From Hyphomicrobiales bacterium (GTDB taxonomy: Bacteria; Pseudomonadota; Alphaproteobacteria; Rhizobiales; Beijerinckiaceae), in the NCBI GenBank assembly GCA_028290285.1, contig JAQGKD010000105.1, positions 1 through 56,992 on the forward strand: a stretch of DNA of 56,992 nt, in the 5' to 3' direction. Positions 47,042 through 55,584 of this stretch are shown here, piece after piece. Both the position numbers and the translations under genes were made by a program. The notes under the pieces were generated by a model that ran no database searches, had not been told where the DNA came from, and was given only the letters and a program-made list of their open reading frames with translations. Within the stretch, counting starts at the first letter, position 1. Each line of letters begins with the position of its first letter.

Positions 47042-47680
47042 ATGATGAATTTCTTCCTGCCGCATAACATCCACGGCGACCCGGAGGGTCGCGCCTATCT
47101 GCGCACCATCTGGGGCATAGCGCTGGGCATTCTGGTGTTTGCGGGCGGCGTCGTTGTGTTCGCGCATCTCAACGGCTTGCGGCAACTGCTGAAGGACGGT
47201 CTCGATTGGGGCTATGATGTCGTGCTCTACGGACTGGCCGCGGTGGTCTATGGGCGCAGTGCACGCGCGGAACGGATCTGCGCCATTGCGATCGGCGCGG
47301 TCATGGCGGTGGCGGGCGTGCACACGCTGTACGATTTGTGGGACAAGATCGGCAACCCACGCCCCATCGAACCGGCCACGCTCGAATTTTCCGCGATTAC
47401 AGCTGCGGCGAGCGGGTTTCTCGTCGTCGGGCTGCTGCTGCGATTCCGCCATTCGGAGAACCCGCTGATCCAGGCCACATGGCTGTCGTCGCGCAATTCC
47501 ATGCTGTCCACGGCGGTCTATTCCTTCGTCAGCCTGTTCGCCCGGCTCGCTACGTCGCGTCTCGTCGAATATGGGCTCGATGTCTTCGCGGCTGTCCTCT
47601 GCTTTCAGGCAGCGTGGGTCATCCTGCGCGATGTGATGCGCGACAGCGACAAGCAGCGCGCGCGCATGGCGGAGGTGTGA
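47042..47680 (+). CDS. CDF-like membrane protein between mccB and mccA
   Basis: A 212-residue protein with about five or six membrane helices. The spacing of helices and segments such as VHTLYDLWDKIGNP and LDVFAAVLCFQAAWVILRD resembles cation diffusion facilitators. TM2 keeps DWGYD (a D-x3-D), but the TM5 position where CDF proteins have H/D-x3-D reads SRNSM. The C-terminal cytosolic metal domain is missing. It may be a non-transporting or changed paralogue. It starts 8 nt after mccB and its stop overlaps mccA (TGATG). Family assignment is tentative. Confidence 0.6.
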   Translation: MMNFFLPHNIHGDPEGRAYLRTIWGIALGILVFAGGVVVFAHLNGLRQLLKDGLDWGYDVVLYGLAAVVYGRSARAERICAIAIGAVMAVAGVHTLYDLWDKIGNPRPIEPATLEFSAITAAASGFLVVGLLLRFRHSENPLIQATWLSSRNSMLSTAVYSFVSLFARLATSRLVEYGLDVFAAVLCFQAAWVILRDVMRDSDKQRARMAEV

Positions 47681-49623
47681 TGTTCGGCTCCGTCCTCATT
47701 GCCAATCGCGGCGAGATCGCCTGCCGCATCATGCGCAGCGCCCGGGCGCTGGGGCTTCGTACGATCGCGGTTTATTCCGACGCCGATGCTTCTGCGCTGC
47801 ACGTGCGGATGGCGGAGGAGGCGCATCGCATCGGCCCCGCGCCTGCTGCCGAGAGCTATCTGAACATTCCCGCACTCATCGCGGCGGCGCGTGAGAGCGG
47901 CGCGGAATGCGTGCACCCGGGCTACGGGTTTCTGGCCGAAAATGCCGGCTTCGCGGAAGCCTGCGAGGAGGCGGGCCTCGTTTTCATAGGGCCGCCTGTT
48001 CACGCGATGCGTGTGATGGGCCTGAAGGATGCAGCCAAGGCTGCGATGCAGAAGGCCGGTGTGCCGATCGTGCCGGGCTGTCACGGCGCGCGGCAGGAGC
48101 CGCGCTTCCTGCGCGATAAAGCCTATGAGATCGGCTATCCCGTTCTCATCAAGGCAGTGGCGGGCGGTGGTGGCAAGGGTCTGCGCCGTGTCGATGCCCA
48201 TGTGGAATTTGAAAACAGTCTGGCGGAGGCGCAGCGCGAGGCTTTGGCGGCGTTCGGCAATGGCCATGTCCTCGTCGAGAAGCTGATCGCCTCGCCACGT
48301 CACATTGAAATGCAGGTGTTCGCCGACGCATCGGGGCACGTCGTGCATCTGCATGAGCGCGATTGCTCGCTGCAACGCAGGCATCAGAAAATTCTCGAAG
48401 AGGCTCCCGCGCCGGGCCTGAGTGAAGCCTTGCGCGCAAAAATGGGCGAGGCGGCAGTGGCCGCTGCGCATGCGGTCTCTTATGTGGGCGCGGGTACGGT
48501 GGAGTTTATCGTCGATGCATCCAAGGGGCTGGACGACGCGCCGTTCTTCTTCATGGAAATGAACACGCGGCTGCAGGTCGAACATGCGGTGACCGAGGCG
48601 ATTACGGGGCTCGATCTCGTCGCGCTGCAATTCAAGGTCGCGGCGGGTGAGGCTTTGGGCTTCACGCAGGCGGATGTCGCGCGAAAGGGCCACGCCGTCG
48701 AGGTGCGGCTTTATGCGGAAGATCCGGAGCGTGAATTTCTGCCCTCGTCAGGCGAGATCGTTGCGCTCGAATGGCCTGAGGGCGATGGGCTGCGGGTCGA
48801 TGCAGGGTTCGAGGCGGGTGACGTCATCCCGCCGTTTTACGACGCGCTGATTGCGAAGATCATCGCGCACGGAGCGACACGCGAGCAGGCGCTGGAGCGC
48901 CTTACGAAAGCGCTGCGCGCGACGCTGGTCGCGGGGCCGAAAACCAATCTCGCATTCCTGCGTGCGCTCGGCGTCTCGCCGTTCCTGCGCTCAGGCTCTT
49001 ACGATACCGGCAGCATCGAGCGCGATCCGCGCGCGCTCGGCATTGGTCCGCGCGATCTCGACCGGCAGGCGGCGGCCACGGGGCTTACCTATCTGATCGC
49101 GCGGGAGCAGGCCCAACTCGCGCGCGCTGGCGACGATCCGTGGAATGTGAGCGATGGTTTTTCGCTGGGGCCCGTTCGCCCGGTGCCGCGCCCGTTCATG
49201 GCGGAGGGCCGGCGCGTCGTTGCGCAGGTGAGTGCGTCCAGCGCGGGCCTGCATGTCGAGATCGACGGCGTGGCGGCGGCGCAGCCCGGCGGCGATCTGC
49301 GTGTCGTGCCTGTCGGCAGCGGCGTTCTCGTTCTTCGTGCGGGGCGGCAGATCGCGGTTCGTTTTCAGGATGCGCGTGACTTTGAGGCGGGCGCGGAGAG
49401 TGGTGACGACACTACCGTGGTCGCGCCTTTGCCTGGCCGTCTCGTCGAACTTTTTGTCGCGATGGGCGAGCATGTCGAAAAGGGTGCGCGGGTCGGCACC
49501 GTGGAGGCGATGAAGCTCGCTCATGCGCTGGTTGCGCCCCGGTCGGGTATCGTGCGGGAAATACTGGCCGAGCAGGGTGCACAGGTGACGCAGGGGGCGC
49601 GGCTGATCGTGATCGGCGAATAG
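47680..49623 (+). CDS. mccA: Methylcrotonyl-CoA carboxylase biotin-containing (alpha) subunit
   Basis: A 647-residue MccA. The biotin carboxylase domain begins [20 protein letters not shown], with [14 protein letters not shown] (ATP-grasp) and [14 protein letters not shown]. The MCC-type linker is followed by the biotinyl domain, whose Lys612 is 35 residues from the end. The motif reads EAMKLAH rather than the usual EAMKMEH. It shares one base with the preceding gene. Partner is MccB. Confidence 0.95.
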   Translation: MFGSVLIANRGEIACRIMRSARALGLRTIAVYSDADASALHVRMAEEAHRIGPAPAAESYLNIPALIAAARESGAECVHPGYGFLAENAGFAEACEEAGLVFIGPPVHAMRVMGLKDAAKAAMQKAGVPIVPGCHGARQEPRFLRDKAYEIGYPVLIKAVAGGGGKGLRRVDAHVEFENSLAEAQREALAAFGNGHVLVEKLIASPRHIEMQVFADASGHVVHLHERDCSLQRRHQKILEEAPAPGLSEALRAKMGEAAVAAAHAVSYVGAGTVEFIVDASKGLDDAPFFFMEMNTRLQVEHAVTEAITGLDLVALQFKVAAGEALGFTQADVARKGHAVEVRLYAEDPEREFLPSSGEIVALEWPEGDGLRVDAGFEAGDVIPPFYDALIAKIIAHGATREQALERLTKALRATLVAGPKTNLAFLRALGVSPFLRSGSYDTGSIERDPRALGIGPRDLDRQAAATGLTYLIAREQAQLARAGDDPWNVSDGFSLGPVRPVPRPFMAEGRRVVAQVSASSAGLHVEIDGVAAAQPGGDLRVVPVGSGVLVLRAGRQIAVRFQDARDFEAGAESGDDTTVVAPLPGRLVELFVAMGEHVEKGARVGTVEAMKLAHALVAPRSGIVREILAEQGAQVTQGARLIVIGE

Positions 49624-49639
49624 TTTTGGGGAACGGAAC

Positions 49640-50389
49640 ATGGAACGCATCGCGCTGGTGACGGGGGCCGGTTCGGGGATCGGGCAGGCAAGTGCGCTGG
49701 CTTTGGCGCGCGCCGGTTGGACGCTGGTGCTGGCGGGACGCCGCGTCGACAAGATCGAGGCCGTTGCGCGGGTGATCGCGGACGCGGGCGGCAAGGCCAG
49801 CGCACTAGCGACCGATGTGACGGACGAGGCGAGCGTCGAGCGACTTTTTGCCGGGATCGCGCAAAGGCACGGCCGGCTCGACCTGCTGTTCAACAACGCC
49901 GGACAATTCTCGCCGCCGGTCCTCTTCGAGGATCTGACACTGGCGCAGTGGAAAAACGTGGTCGACGTCAATCTGACCGGCGTGTTCCTGTGTTCGCGCG
50001 CGGCGGTGCGGCTCATGAAGGCGCAATCTCCGCACGGCGGCCGCATCATTAACAATGGATCGATCTCGGCCCATGTGCCTCGCCCGAATTCCGCGCCATA
50101 CACTGCGACCAAGCATGCGATCACGGGGCTGACGCGGTCGCTGGCGCTCGACGGGCGTCCCTATGACATCGTTTGCGGCCAGATCGACATCGGCAATGCC
50201 GACACGGAGCTCGTCCAGCGCATGAAGGCCGGGGTTCGTCAGCCTGACGGAAGCGTGCAGCCCGAAGCCGTGATGGATGTTCGCCATGCCGCCGACGCCG
50301 TGGTGATGATGGCGGGCCTGCCGCTCGAGGCCAATGTGCTGTTCATGACCGTAATGGCGACCAAAATGCCCTACGTGGGCCGAGGCTAA
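49640..50389 (+). CDS. SDR-family oxidoreductase
   Basis: A 249-residue classical short-chain dehydrogenase. [15 protein letters not shown] is the NAD(P)-binding glycine motif, followed by the conserved NNAG and the catalytic Ser/Tyr/Lys in NNGSISAHV and [10 protein letters not shown]. An Arg pair after beta-2 (GRRVDK) suggests NADP preference. It starts 16 nt after mccA, so it is probably co-transcribed with the leucine operon; its substrate is unknown. Confidence 0.9.
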   Translation: MERIALVTGAGSGIGQASALALARAGWTLVLAGRRVDKIEAVARVIADAGGKASALATDVTDEASVERLFAGIAQRHGRLDLLFNNAGQFSPPVLFEDLTLAQWKNVVDVNLTGVFLCSRAAVRLMKAQSPHGGRIINNGSISAHVPRPNSAPYTATKHAITGLTRSLALDGRPYDIVCGQIDIGNADTELVQRMKAGVRQPDGSVQPEAVMDVRHAADAVVMMAGLPLEANVLFMTVMATKMPYVGRG

Positions 50390-50448
50390 GCTGTGGGCTG
50401 CGACGCCGAGGCTCTCGCATCGGTGGCACGACGCGGCTAGAGAGGGGT

Positions 50449-50886
50449 ATGGCTCTTCATCTCCTGAAACTCTGCGTCGGCGCGGAATCGATCCGCGATC
50501 TCGAAGACTGGATCGCGATGCGCCGCGAGGACGCACGCCATCGCGGGCGTCCGGACGAGCAGTTCCACACGACGCGCATGGTCCCGAAGCGGGCCGAAGA
50601 GCTTCTCGATGGCGGCTCGCTGTTCTGGGTGATCAAGGGGCAGATCTCCGCGCGGCAGGATCTGCGCGCGATCCGCCCCTTTACGGACGGCGAAGGCATT
50701 TCGCGCTGCCATCTGGTTCTCGAGCCGACGGTGGTGCACGTCATGCCCCGGCCATGCCGCCCGTTTCAGGGCTGGCGTTATCTGAAGCCGGAGGAGGCGC
50801 CGAAGGATCTGGGCGCGGGAGCGGGCGAACTGGCGGAAATGCCGGAAGAGCTGCGGCGCGAATTGCGCGATCTCGGATTGCTCTGA
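50449..50886 (+). CDS. DUF1489 family protein
   Basis: A 145-residue protein of the alphaproteobacterial DUF1489 family. It starts LHLLKLCVGAESIRDLEDW and has TTRMVPKRAEELLDGGSLFWV, a conserved basic loop, and RPFQGWRYLKPEEAPKDL. The composition suggests an RNA- or nucleotide-binding role, but this is inference. It lies upstream of the VWA and DnaJ genes on the same strand. Confidence 0.88.
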   Translation: MALHLLKLCVGAESIRDLEDWIAMRREDARHRGRPDEQFHTTRMVPKRAEELLDGGSLFWVIKGQISARQDLRAIRPFTDGEGISRCHLVLEPTVVHVMPRPCRPFQGWRYLKPEEAPKDLGAGAGELAEMPEELRRELRDLGLL

Positions 50887-50970
50887 CGATCCCGATCCTG
50901 CGCCACTTGCCTAGCGAGCCTTCGCACACGATCTTCTGACCATGGATTTGGCGCTGCGCGAGGATTATCA

Positions 50971-51672
50971 ATGAGCCAGCCGGGGGACAAGGCGCCCGTC
51001 CAGCGCTTTGCGCGGTCGGGTTCCGCCGTCGATTCCTTTCTGGAAAAGGCAGGACAGGTCGCGCCGCCTTCCAGCAAGAAGGGACGGCTGATTTTCGCCC
51101 TGGACGCCACCATGAGCCGGCAGCCGACCTGGGATCTGGCGGTGTCGCTGCAGTCCCGTATGTTCGACACGGCGGCCTCACTTGGCGGGCTCGACGTGCA
51201 ACTCGTTTATTTCCGCGGCTTTTCCGAATGCCGGGCGTCGAGTTGGGTGGCAGGTGGCGAGGGTTTGGCCCGGCTCATGACGAAGATCAACGTACAGGGC
51301 GGACACACCCAGATCGCCAAGGTGTTGCGCCATGCGCGCGATGAGGCTGGGCGTGCGCCGGTGGCGGTGCTCGTCTATGTCGGCGACGCGATGGAAGAGG
51401 ATCCGGATGCGCTGGCGGGTATCGCGGGCGAACTCGGGCTCCTCGGCACCAAGGCATTCATGTTCCACGAGGGCCGCGACGCACGGGCTGAACTGGTGTT
51501 CCGCGATCTCGCGCGCTTGACGGGAGGCGTCTATGCGGCCTTCGATGCGAATGCGCCGGCGCGTCTCGCATCGCTGCTGGCGGCTGCCGCCGCCTATGCT
51601 GCCGGAGGGCGTACGGCGCTGGAACGTCATGGCACCGAGGCCGCTCGTCTTCTACTCACCCAGATGCGCTGA
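50971..51672 (+). CDS. von Willebrand factor A-like domain protein
   Basis: A 233-residue protein. A disordered N terminus (~30 residues) is followed by a VWA-type domain beginning GRLIFALDATMSRQPTWDLA; D-x-T-x-S fits a MIDAS metal site. Later positions GGHTQIAKVL (Thr) and VYVGDAMEED (Asp) complete it. No signal peptide is visible. Its likely partner is the J-domain membrane protein downstream; the gap is 36 nt. Role is unknown. Confidence 0.85.
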   Translation: MSQPGDKAPVQRFARSGSAVDSFLEKAGQVAPPSSKKGRLIFALDATMSRQPTWDLAVSLQSRMFDTAASLGGLDVQLVYFRGFSECRASSWVAGGEGLARLMTKINVQGGHTQIAKVLRHARDEAGRAPVAVLVYVGDAMEEDPDALAGIAGELGLLGTKAFMFHEGRDARAELVFRDLARLTGGVYAAFDANAPARLASLLAAAAAYAAGGRTALERHGTEAARLLLTQMR

Positions 51673-51708
51673 TCAGGATCAGGCCTCACCGGAGCTTTTC
51701 ACGCGCCC

Positions 51709-52428
51709 ATGCCCCAGTTTCTAACTGCCATCCTTTTGCTTTGGCTCGGCCTGTATGCCTTGCGCTTCTTCGCCAACGCCAACCCCAAGACGCTGATCCG
51801 AGTAGGGAAGCAGGGTGGCGGCATTGTTGCGCTGGGCGTGGCTGCCCTTCTGCTGGTGCGAGGGCGCATCGACATGGCAATGGGTGTAGGCGGAGCGGGT
51901 CTCTGGCTGCTCGGCTGGAGCGCGGGACCGTTTAACTTCAAAGGGTTCAAAAAAGTGGGCGGCGCGCCGAAAGTGTCGCGCGTGCGTTCTGCCATGATCG
52001 AAATGGAGCTCGATCATTCCAGCGGGACCATGCAGGGCACCATTCTCGCCGGAGCTCTCGAAGGCATGCGGCTCGCCGATCTCACGAGGCCGCAGTGCGA
52101 GGCGCTTTACCAGACGTGCCGGAGCGACGATCCGGAAGGCGCCCGGCTGCTAGAGGCTTATCTTGACCGCCGTTTTTCCGGCTGGCGTGGTGCAGGCCAG
52201 AGTGATGCCGACGCGGGCCGGGGGAACGGCGGGACGCGTCACTCGGGCACGATGTCGGAAGATGAAGCTTATGAGGTCCTGGGACTTCAGAAGGGCGCCG
52301 CGCGGGACGATGTTGCGAGGGCGCACCGGACGCTCATGAAGAAACTGCATCCCGATCACGGGGGGACGACGAGTCTCGCCGCCCGTGTGAACGAAGCCAA
52401 AGATGTCCTGATGCGTCGCCATCAGTGA
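51709..52428 (+). CDS. Membrane-anchored DnaJ-domain protein
   Basis: A 239-residue protein with an N-terminal helix (about 3-20), a second hydrophobic stretch near 42-70, then a soluble region and a C-terminal J domain (about 182-239). The J domain has EAYEVLGLQKGAARDDV and HPDHGG with the intact HPD motif, so it should stimulate a DnaK. The layout resembles DjlA-like or mitochondrial TIM14-like proteins. It is convergent with the D-Ala carboxypeptidase gene. Confidence 0.9.
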   Translation: MPQFLTAILLLWLGLYALRFFANANPKTLIRVGKQGGGIVALGVAALLLVRGRIDMAMGVGGAGLWLLGWSAGPFNFKGFKKVGGAPKVSRVRSAMIEMELDHSSGTMQGTILAGALEGMRLADLTRPQCEALYQTCRSDDPEGARLLEAYLDRRFSGWRGAGQSDADAGRGNGGTRHSGTMSEDEAYEVLGLQKGAARDDVARAHRTLMKKLHPDHGGTTSLAARVNEAKDVLMRRHQ

Positions 52429-52495
52429 AACTCCAAACACGCTACGCGATAACCCGATGGGAATCCTCGACTGCCTTCTTGGCAGCCAGGGCAGA

Positions 52496-54106
52496 TCAGT
52501 TCTTGGTCGTGAAGCATCCGAAACCGGAGCGCTTCAGGGTCTTGCAGGCCGTCTCGGCCTGGTTCTCGTCCAGACCGGCGAACCGAGCGCGATAAAGGGT
52601 TTCCGCGCCTTTCTTCACCTGTTCCGTAAAGGCAGTTGCCGAACTGAGCGTGCCCTTGCCGCTTGCCTTGGCGCGGGTGAGCAACTCATTGGCCTTGTCG
52701 GCCGCATCCGTCGCGCCGATCTGGATCACGATGCCGCGGCGAGCGACTGCGGGACGCTGGGCCGGCGTTTCCACCTTCGCCACGGCCTTGGGGGCGGGCT
52801 TCTCGACGACGCGGGCGGGCTGTTCGATGCGGGGAGCCGGCTCGACGCGGGCGACACGGGTCTCCGCACGCAGCTCGATCTTCGGCTTCGCCTCAACGGT
52901 GGCGGCGGGTCCCGTGACCCAGCGCATGTTCGAGGGAGTCGAGGTCGGCACGACTGCTGCCGCCTGAAGGCGTGGGCCGGTCGAACCATCCAGCGAAACG
53001 CCGCGATACTCGATGGAGCCGGTGGAGGCCGGGTCGGACGCGGCGCGCTGCAAGCCCGACACATAGGCCGGACGCGGCTTTTCCACCTCGATGGGGGCGA
53101 GCGAGGCAACCTGCACGGGGCGAGGCGCCTCGATACGCGCGGGCTCCGGCTTCACAGCCTCGACCTGCGCGACCGTGACGGGCGTGACCTGACGGGATGC
53201 GAAGGTGGGGGCTGTCTTCGAGCGCGAGGCGACCTGGATCCTGTCCTCGATCAGGTCGGCCATGATCTTGTCCCGAATCCCGGCGCTCTTGCCGCCGAGA
53301 ACGACGGCGACCAGATGCTGGCCGTCACGACGCACGGAGGTCAGCAGATTGAATCCGGAGGCGCGCGTGTAGCCTGTTTTGATGCCGTCCATGCCTTCGA
53401 CGCGACCGAGCAGGTGATTGTGGTTGCGCATCGTCGATCCCGCGTAGCGGAACACGTGCGTGGAGAAATAGCCGTAATACTTGGGGAAACGCTCCTGCAG
53501 CGAGCGACCGAGGATCACGAGGTCGTGCGCCGTGGTGATCTGCTCCTGGTCGGGCAGGCCGGAGGCATTGACGTAGCGGGTGCGTGACATGCCGAGCGAT
53601 TGGGCCTTGGCCGTCATCATTTCGGCGAAGCGGTCTTCGGAGCCGCCGATCGTTTCAGCAATTGCGACCGCGACGTCGTTGCAGGATTTGGTGACTACGG
53701 ACTTGATGGCGTTCTCGACCGTCAACGACTGACCGGGCTTCAGGCCAAGCTTGGAGGGCTCCATGGATGCTGCATGGGCAGACATCACGATGGGGCTGTC
53801 GAGTTGCAGCTTGCCGCGCTCCAGCGCCTCGAACAGCATATAGAGCGTCATCACCTTGGTGATGGAGGCGGGGTGGCGCAGCTCGTTTTCGTTCTTGGAA
53901 TAGAGTGCCTTGCCCGAGTTGGCATCGACCACCAGGGCAGCAAAAGGGGGTGCATAGGTACTGGCTACGCCGTGGTGCCGCGCATGGTGACGGCGGCCGC
54001 GCGCCTCGGCCGTTCCGGGGTGCATCGTTGCAGACAGCACGAGACCGAGCCCTGCCAGAGCCAGTAAGCCGCGCCCACGTCGACCAGCTACGCCACTCAT
54101 AACCAT
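52496..54106 (-). CDS. D-alanyl-D-alanine carboxypeptidase with C-terminal SPOR domain
   Basis: A 536-residue penicillin-binding protein (S11 family). After a signal peptide and a His/Arg-rich stretch, the catalytic motifs are SITK (81-84), SCN (141-143) and KTG (243-245). A long Pro/Ala-rich linker with repeated RPVQVA/EKPRPA-like units follows. The last ~80 residues form a SPOR domain, which binds denuded septal glycan. The ATG at 54106 follows GAGGGTGTGCGTA; an upstream GTG at 54115 is the alternative. It probably trims stem pentapeptides at division sites. Confidence 0.92.
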   Translation of the reverse strand: MVMSGVAGRRGRGLLALAGLGLVLSATMHPGTAEARGRRHHARHHGVASTYAPPFAALVVDANSGKALYSKNENELRHPASITKVMTLYMLFEALERGKLQLDSPIVMSAHAASMEPSKLGLKPGQSLTVENAIKSVVTKSCNDVAVAIAETIGGSEDRFAEMMTAKAQSLGMSRTRYVNASGLPDQEQITTAHDLVILGRSLQERFPKYYGYFSTHVFRYAGSTMRNHNHLLGRVEGMDGIKTGYTRASGFNLLTSVRRDGQHLVAVVLGGKSAGIRDKIMADLIEDRIQVASRSKTAPTFASRQVTPVTVAQVEAVKPEPARIEAPRPVQVASLAPIEVEKPRPAYVSGLQRAASDPASTGSIEYRGVSLDGSTGPRLQAAAVVPTSTPSNMRWVTGPAATVEAKPKIELRAETRVARVEPAPRIEQPARVVEKPAPKAVAKVETPAQRPAVARRGIVIQIGATDAADKANELLTRAKASGKGTLSSATAFTEQVKKGAETLYRARFAGLDENQAETACKTLKRSGFGCFTTKN

Positions 54107-54291
54107 TACGCACACCCTCGTTTTCGGAGGCGGGACGCGGCCGGGCGGCGGCGCGTCACCTGAACATCACATAGGCGGACCCTACGGGATTGCGGTTACG
54201 CGCCGGTTAATAGGGCATTGTTTTGAGGACTCTTTTCCCGTGGCTCCGATCTGGCTCATAGGGAGAAGCTTTCGCTCGAGTAGGATTTATG

Positions 54292-54338
54292 TTGCAGTGC
54301 AAAAAAATCTTGACAGGAATGGTGCAGTGCACTTACAA
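54292..54338 (+). promoter_or_regulatory. Phasin promoter with two TGC-N3-GCA operators
   Basis: TTGACA (54310-54315), a 17-nt spacer and TTACAA (54333-54338) form a near-consensus sigma-70 promoter 78 nt before the phasin start. Two palindromes, TTGCAGTGCAA (54292-54302) and GTGCAGTGCAC (54322-54332), share TGCAGTGCA exactly 30 bp apart. The second lies in the spacer, where a bound repressor would block polymerase. The cores fit PhaR-type operators. The rest of the 309-nt gap after the carboxypeptidase gene shows nothing else. Confidence 0.65.
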
Positions 54339-54415
54339 CCACACTCGGTAGCGGGTCAGGATTTGCTCTGGTTCGCTCAGGATGCCGCCGGGCGGCCTAC
54401 ACGAGGGCAAATATT

Positions 54416-54757
54416 ATGTTCAAGAATCTCGAAGACATGCAGAAATTCGGCAAGGACCAGATGGAAACCGCCACGGCCGCCGCGACCACTCTCTCCAAGA
54501 GCGTTCAGGAAATCGCCGCCGAGGCGACCGATTATTCCAAGAAGTCCCTCGAGACGTCCAGCCAGTTCATCGAGAAGCTGCTCGGCGTGAAGTCGCTCGA
54601 CTCCGCCATCCAGCTGCAGTCCGATTACGCCAAGTCGGCCTACGAAGGTTTCGTCGCCCAGGCGACCAAGTTCGGCGAGCTCTACACGAACCTCGCCAAG
54701 GAAGCTTTCAAGCCGGTCGAGGCGGCTGTCGCCAAGGTTCAGGCTGCCGCCAAGTAA
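54416..54757 (+). CDS. Phasin family PHB granule protein
   Basis: A 113-residue, almost wholly helical phasin (Phasin_2 type) that coats polyhydroxybutyrate granules. It begins MFKNLEDMQKFGKDQMETA, has YSKKSLETSSQFIEKLLGVKS and ends in Ala/Lys repeats (AAVAKVQAAAK). The ribosome binding site is GAGGGCAAATATT. It has its own strong promoter with two palindromes and a terminator after it, so it is monocistronic. It complements phaZ near 13.6 kb. Confidence 0.93.
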   Translation: MFKNLEDMQKFGKDQMETATAAATTLSKSVQEIAAEATDYSKKSLETSSQFIEKLLGVKSLDSAIQLQSDYAKSAYEGFVAQATKFGELYTNLAKEAFKPVEAAVAKVQAAAK

Positions 54758-54826
54758 GACCTTTCGCTCGCGTCTGGCCTTTTCGGCCTCGCACGGGAAC
54801 GGTTCAGGCGTTTGTCCCGCAATATC

Positions 54827-54854
54827 AAGGCCCGGCATCAGCCGGGCCTTTTTT
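54827..54854 (+). terminator. Intrinsic terminator after the phasin gene
   Basis: AAGGCCCGGC (54827-54836) and GCCGGGCCTT (54841-54850) form a perfect 10-bp stem with an ATCA loop, followed by TTTT. This is a strong Rho-independent terminator 70 nt after the phasin stop. Confidence 0.92.
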
Positions 54855-54997
54855 GTTGTGCACTCACCCATATCGGGGGCTGGTGCCCGCCATTCGCAGT
54901 CATAGGTTTTCGTCACGCGCGAGGAGCCGGGAAGGGTGGCATGTGGCCCGCAACGCACATAGACTAGGACAGACGCGATGATTTGGAGGGGACAGCC

Positions 54998-55108
54998 ATG
55001 GTCCGAAAGGCGGCAGGGCAAGAGCGGCCAAATCGCGCAGGCTGGGTGGCGAGAGGCCCCCTTATCATGTGCAAACGCCGGACTACATACAGTCCGGGAC
55101 AGGGATAA
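54998..55108 (+). CDS. Possible 36-residue leader peptide or small protein before clpS
   Basis: A short open frame of 36 codons starts at ATG 54998 behind TTGGAGGGGACAGCC, a strong ribosome binding site, and ends TAA at 55108. Its stop lies 6 nt before the clpS GTG. The peptide is basic (about nine Arg/Lys, one Cys, no membrane segment). Coding cannot be proven from sequence; it could be a regulatory upstream frame coupled to clpS. The rest of the gap (54855-54997) shows nothing recognisable. Confidence 0.4.
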   Translation: MVRKAAGQERPNRAGWVARGPLIMCKRRTTYSPGQG

Positions 55109-55114
55109 GGCACT

Positions 55115-55576
55115 GTGACGGTCGGTTTTCTCAGGTACGATGGATCAGAACGCAAAGTCGCGAGGGGTGGCCGGCCAAAGGCGGCTGACGACGCTCGCGT
55201 CGCGACCGCCGCTGCTCATTGGGCGACCTCCCCCCGGGCGGCAAAAGAGCCGCGCAAGGGCGGAGACGGCGGGAACAACGGTTCCGGTACAGCCGTTATC
55301 ACTCGTACGAAGACGCAGACCAAGAAGCCGGGGATGTACCGCGTTCTCATCCTGAACGACGACTACACCCCCATGGAATTCGTGGTCACGGTGCTTCGAA
55401 AGTTTTTCAACAAAGGCCCGGAAGAGGCCACACGCATCATGCTTCATGTGCACCATCACGGTGTCGGCGAGTGCGGTGTGTTCACCTATGAAGTCGCCGA
55501 AACCAAGGTCACGCAGGTCATGGATTTCGCACGCAAGCACCAGCACCCCCTGCAGTGCATCATGGAAAAGAAGTGA
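55115..55576 (+). CDS. clpS: ClpS adaptor protein with N-terminal extension
   Basis: A 153-residue ClpS, the N-end-rule adaptor that feeds substrates to ClpAP. The core has [17 protein letters not shown], the Asn-Asp-Asp peptide pocket, [19 protein letters not shown] and the tail [12 protein letters not shown]. The core starts near residue 60; most ClpS proteins are about 100-115 residues. The GTG at 55115 is the only visible start that keeps the frame before the internal Met at residue 73. The upstream ~55 residues are Arg/Ala/Gly-rich and may be disordered or non-coding. Confidence 0.9.
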   Translation: MTVGFLRYDGSERKVARGGRPKAADDARVATAAAHWATSPRAAKEPRKGGDGGNNGSGTAVITRTKTQTKKPGMYRVLILNDDYTPMEFVVTVLRKFFNKGPEEATRIMLHVHHHGVGECGVFTYEVAETKVTQVMDFARKHQHPLQCIMEKK

Positions 55577-55584
55577 GAGCCGCT

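Noticed and set aside
52429..52495. Terminator between the DnaJ and carboxypeptidase genes
   Set aside because: Only a 5-bp CTGCC/GGCAG stem with no T tract is seen; too weak to list.
53041..53180. Repeat array resembling a CRISPR or tandem repeat
   Set aside because: The periodicity comes from Pro/Ala-rich codons in the carboxypeptidase linker; units vary in length and there are no spacers.
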